From assembly GCF_007828835.1 (NCBI RefSeq), contig NZ_VIVL01000001.1, positions 682,001 to 746,000 of the forward strand: DNA of 64,000 bases. The letters run 5' to 3'. The notes beneath the pieces are model-generated. The model was not told where the DNA came from. It saw only the letters and a list, made by a program, of their open reading frames with translations, and searched no databases. Shown in pieces: positions 60,464-64,000 of this stretch. The stretch is from Variovorax beijingensis (GTDB lineage: Bacteria; Pseudomonadota; Gammaproteobacteria; Burkholderiales; Burkholderiaceae_C). A program made the position numbers and the translations under genes. The number at the start of each line of letters is the position of its first letter. Position 1 is the first letter of the stretch.

Positions 60464-61186
60464 ATGCCGAAGACCAAGGCGCTGGCCGCAGCCAGCAGCA
60501 CCAAGAAGAAGATCCCGGTGAAGGGCCCGGCGCGCGAGCGCGCGAAGCCCGCCGTGCGCAGCGCGTCCGCGGTGAGCCGCAGGCTGCGCCAGATCGAGGA
60601 CAAGCGCAGCGCCATCCTGGGCGCCGCGCTGGGCCTGTTCTCGCGCTTCGGATTGCATGGCACGTCGATCGACCAGGTGGCGGCGCGCGCCGATGTGTCG
60701 AAGAGCAACCTGCTCTACTACTTTGCCAACAAGGAAGAGCTGTACGTCAACGTGCTGCGCGACCTGCTCGCGCTGTGGCTCGAGCCGCTGCGAGGCTTCA
60801 GCGCCGAGCAGGATCCGGGCGAAGCCATCGGCGGCTACATCCGCCGCAAGCTCGTGGTCTCGCGCGACCGGCCCGATGCATCGCGCCTGTTCTGCCTCGA
60901 AATGATCCAGGGCGCGCCGCTCTTGCGCGACGAGCTCGACCGCGAACTGCGCACGCTGGTGGAGCGCAAGTCGGAGGTCATCCGTTCATGGATCGCCGCC
61001 GGCAAGCTCGCGCCGGTCGATCCGCACCACCTGATCTTCGCGCTCTGGGCCATCACGCAGCACTACGCCGATTTCGGCGTGCAGGTGCAGGCGCTGACGG
61101 GGCATACGCTCGAAGACCCGGCCTTCTTCGAGCAGACGGTGGAGAACGTGCAGCGCATCGTGCTGCAGGGCATCACGCCGCGTTAG
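60464..61186 (+). CDS. rutR: Pyrimidine-responsive TetR-family regulator RutR
   Basis: A 240-aa regulator. A basic N-terminal extension of about 40 residues precedes the TetR helix-turn-helix (GLHGTSIDQVAARADVSKSNLLYYFANKEEL). The C-terminal ligand domain matches RutR (RPDASRLFCLEMIQGAPLL, FALWAITQHYADFGVQVQALTG). It represses rut genes until uracil or thymine binds. It is convergent with rutF, not part of the rut operon, and diverges from the oxygenase gene. Confidence 0.92.
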   Translation: MPKTKALAAASSTKKKIPVKGPARERAKPAVRSASAVSRRLRQIEDKRSAILGAALGLFSRFGLHGTSIDQVAARADVSKSNLLYYFANKEELYVNVLRDLLALWLEPLRGFSAEQDPGEAIGGYIRRKLVVSRDRPDASRLFCLEMIQGAPLLRDELDRELRTLVERKSEVIRSWIAAGKLAPVDPHHLIFALWAITQHYADFGVQVQALTGHTLEDPAFFEQTVENVQRIVLQGITPR

Positions 61187-61193
61187 GGAGTTG

Positions 61194-61293
61194 CTCCCTC
61201 CCCTTCCGGGGGAGGGCAGGGGTGGGGGCAAGCGGCGTACCTGTTGGGCGCTCTGCAAGCCCCCATCCCAACCTTCCCCCAGAGGGGAAGGAG
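61194..61293. repeat. Palindromic repeat copy 4 between convergent rutR and rutF
   Basis: Same orientation and ends as the copies at 39367 and 41152: CTCCCTCCCCTTCCGGGGGA at the left, TTCCCCCAGAGGGGAAGGAG at the right, inner GGGGTGGGGGC and GCCCCCATCCC. It begins 8 bases after the rutR stop and ends 22 bases before the rutF stop, where its hairpins could terminate both transcripts. Confidence 0.85.
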
Positions 61294-61315
61294 CCATGCA
61301 AACGCCCCGGGACGG

Positions 61316-61861
61316 TCAGTGCTGCGGCGGCACCGCGATCTCGTGATAGCGCCGATCGAAATAGATCAGGCTCTGCGCCTTGCCGCCGATGGCAATCGCC
61401 AGCGCCTCGCAGAACAGCACGTCGTGCGTGCCCGCGCTCGTAGCCTGCACCACGCGGCAGTCGAACGAGGCCGCAGCATCTTCGAGCACCGGCGAGCCCG
61501 TGGCCTTGCGGCTCCAGCGGCCCGCGGCAAAGCGCTCGTCCATCGGCGTCTTGCCGCCGAACAGGCCCGAGAGCGCCTGGTGTCCTGCCGCGAGCACGTT
61601 CACGCAGAGCACGCCGTTGGCAGTGAACGCGGGGTACACCGAGGCCGAGCGGTTCAGGCACACCAGCAGCATCGGTGGCTCGTCGGTCACGCTGCACACG
61701 GCCGAGGCCGTGAAGCCGGCGCGGCCCGCGGGGCCGTCGGTGGTGATGATGTTGACCGCCGCGCCCAGCCGCGCCATGGCGTTGCGGTAGTCGGCCTTGG
61801 GCAGCGCGGCAGGCGCGCCGCTCGGCATGACGTGGTGGGGTGCCATTGCGTTCAGCAGCAT
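61316..61861 (-). CDS. rutF: FMN reductase RutF
   Basis: A 181-aa flavin reductase-like protein with a split-barrel fold ([35 protein letters not shown] at about 24-58, [40 protein letters not shown]). It supplies reduced FMN to the RutA uracil monooxygenase. It is the last rut gene here, 24 bases after rutE. Confidence 0.94.
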   Translation of the reverse strand: MLLNAMAPHHVMPSGAPAALPKADYRNAMARLGAAVNIITTDGPAGRAGFTASAVCSVTDEPPMLLVCLNRSASVYPAFTANGVLCVNVLAAGHQALSGLFGGKTPMDERFAAGRWSRKATGSPVLEDAAASFDCRVVQATSAGTHDVLFCEALAIAIGGKAQSLIYFDRRYHEIAVPPQH

Positions 61862-61885
61862 GAGGAGGAATTCCTGTGACGGGAT

Positions 61886-62485
61886 TCAGGCGAGGAGGCA
61901 GGCTTCGTCGAAGCCCAGCCGCGGCAGGCGGCCGAACACCTTGGCCGGATCGCCATGGCCGAGGTTGATCAGGAAGTTGACGCTCCAGTCGGTGCCCTCG
62001 AAAAACGCGGCGTCGACCTTCGCCTTGTCGAAGCCCGACATCGGTCCGGCATCGAGTCCCACCGCGCGCGCGGCCAGCAGCAGGTAGGCCGCCTGTAGGC
62101 TGGCGTTGCGAAAGGCGGTTTCGTGCGCGGCCTCGGGGCTGCCGGTGAACCAGCTGCGCGCGTCGGCATGCGGGAACAGCATGGGCAGCTTGTCGTAGAA
62201 CTTGCGGTCCCATGCCGCAATCACCGTGACGGGCGCGGCCATGGTCTTGTCGAGGTTGCCCTTGGAAAGCGCCGGCGCGAGCCGCTGCTTGCCTTCGGGC
62301 GTGCGAACGAACACGAAGCGCGCGGGCGAGCAGTTGGCCGAGGTCGGGCCCATGCAGGCCAGCGCGTAGATCTGCCGGATCTGCGCGTCGGTCACGGGCT
62401 CGGCGGTCCAGCCGTTGTGGCTGCGCGCCTCGGTAAAAAGAAGCGCCAGTGCGGCGTCGTCGAGAGCAGGTTTCATCATGGTCAT
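61886..62485 (-). CDS. rutE: Malonic semialdehyde reductase RutE
   Basis: A 199-aa nitroreductase-fold enzyme that reduces malonic semialdehyde to 3-hydroxypropionate in the Rut pathway ([61 protein letters not shown]). ATG at 62485 overlaps the rutD stop by 4 bases; two further in-frame ATGs lie at 62479 and 62476. Confidence 0.94.
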   Translation of the reverse strand: MTMMKPALDDAALALLFTEARSHNGWTAEPVTDAQIRQIYALACMGPTSANCSPARFVFVRTPEGKQRLAPALSKGNLDKTMAAPVTVIAAWDRKFYDKLPMLFPHADARSWFTGSPEAAHETAFRNASLQAAYLLLAARAVGLDAGPMSGFDKAKVDAAFFEGTDWSVNFLINLGHGDPAKVFGRLPRLGFDEACLLA

Positions 62486-63282
62486 GCGGGAACACCGGGT
62501 GCGCTGACCCGGGCGAGAAAGTCGATCAGGCTGCGGTTGAAGGCGTCGGCCTCGGTCACGCTGTGCGCGTGGCCGCCGTGCGGCATGAAGTGGAGCGTCA
62601 CGTCCTTGAGGCCATCGGCCAGGCGCTGCGAGCAGGTCCATGGCACCAGGGCGTCGTCCATGGCGGCGGCCACCAGCGAGGGCATGGTGATGTCGCCAAG
62701 GCGCGCGTCGACGTCGAAGGCCCGCAGCGCGCCGATGCGTGCGCGCATGTTGGCTTCGCCCGGGAAATGCGCGAACGCATGGTCGACCTCGTCGGCCACG
62801 CGCTGCGCATGTTCCGCGCACCAGGCCGCGGGGTACAGGAAGATCGGCTGCGCCTCCACGTACGCGCGCGGGCCGCAGGCATCGAGCAGCGCGAGCCGCG
62901 CATCGAAGCAGCGCGCCGAGTGCGGATTGGGCTTCGACCACGCATTGACCAGCACCAGGCTCGCCACGCGCGAGGGCTCGTCGAGCGCCAGCTGCAGGCC
63001 CACGAGCCCGCCCAGTGCATGGCCCACCAGGTGGCAGCGCGGCGTCGAGGTGGCGTCGAGGATCTGCACCACGTCGCGCGCCATGTCGGCAATGGCGTAG
63101 CCCGCGTCCAGCGCCGCGGGGCTGCGGCCCGTGCCGCGCTGGTCGTACGCAATCACGCGATGGCCCGCTTCGAGCAGCGCGCCAAGCTGCGGCTGCCAGA
63201 AGGCGGCCGAACCGCCAAGGCCCGACGACAGCAGCACCGCCTCGCCATCGGCCGGCCCGTGCACTTCATAGTGCAGCGGCAT
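62482..63282 (-). CDS. rutD: Rut pathway alpha/beta hydrolase RutD
   Basis: A 266-aa alpha/beta-hydrolase-fold protein that speeds aminoacrylate hydrolysis in uracil breakdown. The nucleophile elbow reads GHALGG with Ala instead of Ser; RutD of E. coli has the same GHALG, so this is a family feature, not a defect. The C-terminal [13 protein letters not shown] provides the conserved His. It starts 2 bases after rutC ends. Confidence 0.94.
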   Translation of the reverse strand: MPLHYEVHGPADGEAVLLSSGLGGSAAFWQPQLGALLEAGHRVIAYDQRGTGRSPAALDAGYAIADMARDVVQILDATSTPRCHLVGHALGGLVGLQLALDEPSRVASLVLVNAWSKPNPHSARCFDARLALLDACGPRAYVEAQPIFLYPAAWCAEHAQRVADEVDHAFAHFPGEANMRARIGALRAFDVDARLGDITMPSLVAAAMDDALVPWTCSQRLADGLKDVTLHFMPHGGHAHSVTEADAFNRSLIDFLARVSAPGVPA

Positions 63283-63284
63283 GC

Positions 63285-63677
63285 TCAGGCCTTGTTGCCG
63301 ACGTGGGCGATCGAGGCGATCTCGACCAGTGCATCGGGCTTCACGAGGCCGCACTGGATGCAGTAGCGCGCCGGCTTGGTGCCCGGAAAGAACTCGGCAT
63401 ACACGGCATTGACCTTCGCGTAGTCGGCCCAGTCCTTGATCATGATCATGTTGAAGGTCACGTCGTCCATGGTGCCGCCGGCCGTCGCGATCACGCGCTG
63501 GATCGTCTCGAGCACGTGGCGCGTCTGCGCCGAGGCGTCGCCCACGTGGACCACGTTGTTGTCCTTGTCGAAGGGCAGCGTGCCCGACACGTAGACGACG
63601 CCGTCGGCCATGGTGCCGGGCACGAAGGGAGCGATCGGCGTGGTGGTTCCGGCGGGGATGATGGCTTGCTTGGGCAT
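63285..63677 (-). CDS. rutC: RidA/YjgF-family aminoacrylate deaminase RutC
   Basis: A 130-aa trimeric YjgF-fold protein ([32 protein letters not shown], with [18 protein letters not shown] near the end, conserved Arg in the active cleft). It processes 3-aminoacrylate or its peracid in the Rut pathway. It lies 33 bases after rutB. Confidence 0.95.
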   Translation of the reverse strand: MPKQAIIPAGTTTPIAPFVPGTMADGVVYVSGTLPFDKDNNVVHVGDASAQTRHVLETIQRVIATAGGTMDDVTFNMIMIKDWADYAKVNAVYAEFFPGTKPARYCIQCGLVKPDALVEIASIAHVGNKA

Positions 63678-63710
63678 GGGATTTCCTTGCTGTGGGTTGA
63701 ACGATGGGAG

Positions 63711-64000
63711 TCAGGCGGCGGCAGGCGCGAAGCTGCGCACGAAGTCGTCGACGGTGGAGACCCAGCCGAAGAAGGTCTCCACGTTGTAGACCGAGGCCTT
63801 CTGGATCGCCGCGCCGCCCAGCTCGTGCGTCGCGTCTTCCAGCATCACGGCGAAGTATTCGAGGTGGAAGGCATCGCGCAGGGTCGACTCCACGCACACG
63901 TTGGTCGCGATGCCGGTGAACACCAGGTGGCGGATGCCGCGCGCGCGCAGCGTGCTGTCGAGCGTGCTGTTGAAGAAGCCGCTGTAGCGCGTCTTGGGCA
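63711..64000 (-). CDS. rutB: Ureidoacrylate amidohydrolase RutB, C-terminal part
   Basis: The frame is open to the right edge and codes for the last 95 or so residues of an isochorismatase-fold enzyme. It includes [16 protein letters not shown], then [20 protein letters not shown] with the catalytic cysteine, and ends in [11 protein letters not shown]. The part with the Asp and most of the protein lie beyond 64000. It cleaves ureidoacrylate peracid made by RutA, whose gene presumably lies further right. Confidence 0.93.
   Translation of the reverse strand, partial: PKTRYSGFFNSTLDSTLRARGIRHLVFTGIATNVCVESTLRDAFHLEYFAVMLEDATHELGGAAIQKASVYNVETFFGWVSTVDDFVRSFAPAAA

Noticed and set aside
62482-63282. 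Apparent loss of the catalytic serine in RutD (GHALGG)
   Set aside because: E. coli RutD has the same Ala at the elbow, so this is normal for the family and not a pseudogene sign.

Overview
The window looks like a chromosomal segment of a Comamonadaceae beta-proteobacterium, most likely Variovorax or a close relative. The reasons are high GC with strongly G/C-ending codons, the dat-ybeD-lipB-lipA order, the beta-proteobacterial atpIBEFHAGDC operon, the many ABC importers, and a rut operon. Genus is inference; no rRNA or tRNA gene was seen. The DNA is densely coding, with many 4-base ATGA overlaps and no prophage, transposase or CRISPR array.

Layout: 1-4091 is an envelope-stress-like block (small exported proteins, Spy/CpxP-like lipoprotein, two membrane proteins, OmpR-type regulator and histidine kinase). 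4207-12727 is assorted metabolism and transport (CurA-like reductase, EamA exporter with an AraC regulator, anion permease, acyl-CoA ligase, LysR regulator, MFS pump). 12745-15646 is lipoate synthesis with dat and ybeD. 15805-23564 is the ATP synthase operon, with an extra lipoprotein gene between atpG and atpD. 23716-29692 is a ROK-regulated sugar ABC importer with a Gfo/Idh/MocA dehydrogenase. PAP2 and DUF3617 genes follow.

31058-38194 (minus strand) is the most unusual catabolic unit. A LysR regulator is followed by an AtzD/barbiturase-type ring-opening amidohydrolase, a previously uncalled 56-aa ORF joined by ATGA overlaps on both sides, an FAD monooxygenase, a VOC protein, a three-part ABC importer and an AtzH/HpxZ-like small protein. 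It reads as an operon for taking up and opening a nitrogen heterocycle.

38331-45106 holds the four-gene ligase-associated DNA repair set (MBL exonuclease, ATP-dependent ligase, DEXH helicase, phosphoesterase), interrupted by trxC on the other strand. Copies of a roughly 100-bp palindromic repeat are translated in the exonuclease tail and the helicase N-terminus, and one supplies the ligase ribosome binding site. 45222-48096 holds the TPM/LemA group and an atypical Rossmann protein.

48093-60261 (minus strand) is a long run of a PotABCD-type importer, two Fe(II)/2-oxoglutarate-type oxygenases, an isochorismatase-fold hydrolase, a BMP-type (nucleoside/nucleobase class) importer and a VOC protein. 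It diverges from rutR at 60464. A 12-of-14 match to the RutR operator lies between them, which ties this block to pyrimidine control. 61316-64000 is rutF-E-D-C-B of the uracil degradation operon, running off the right edge.
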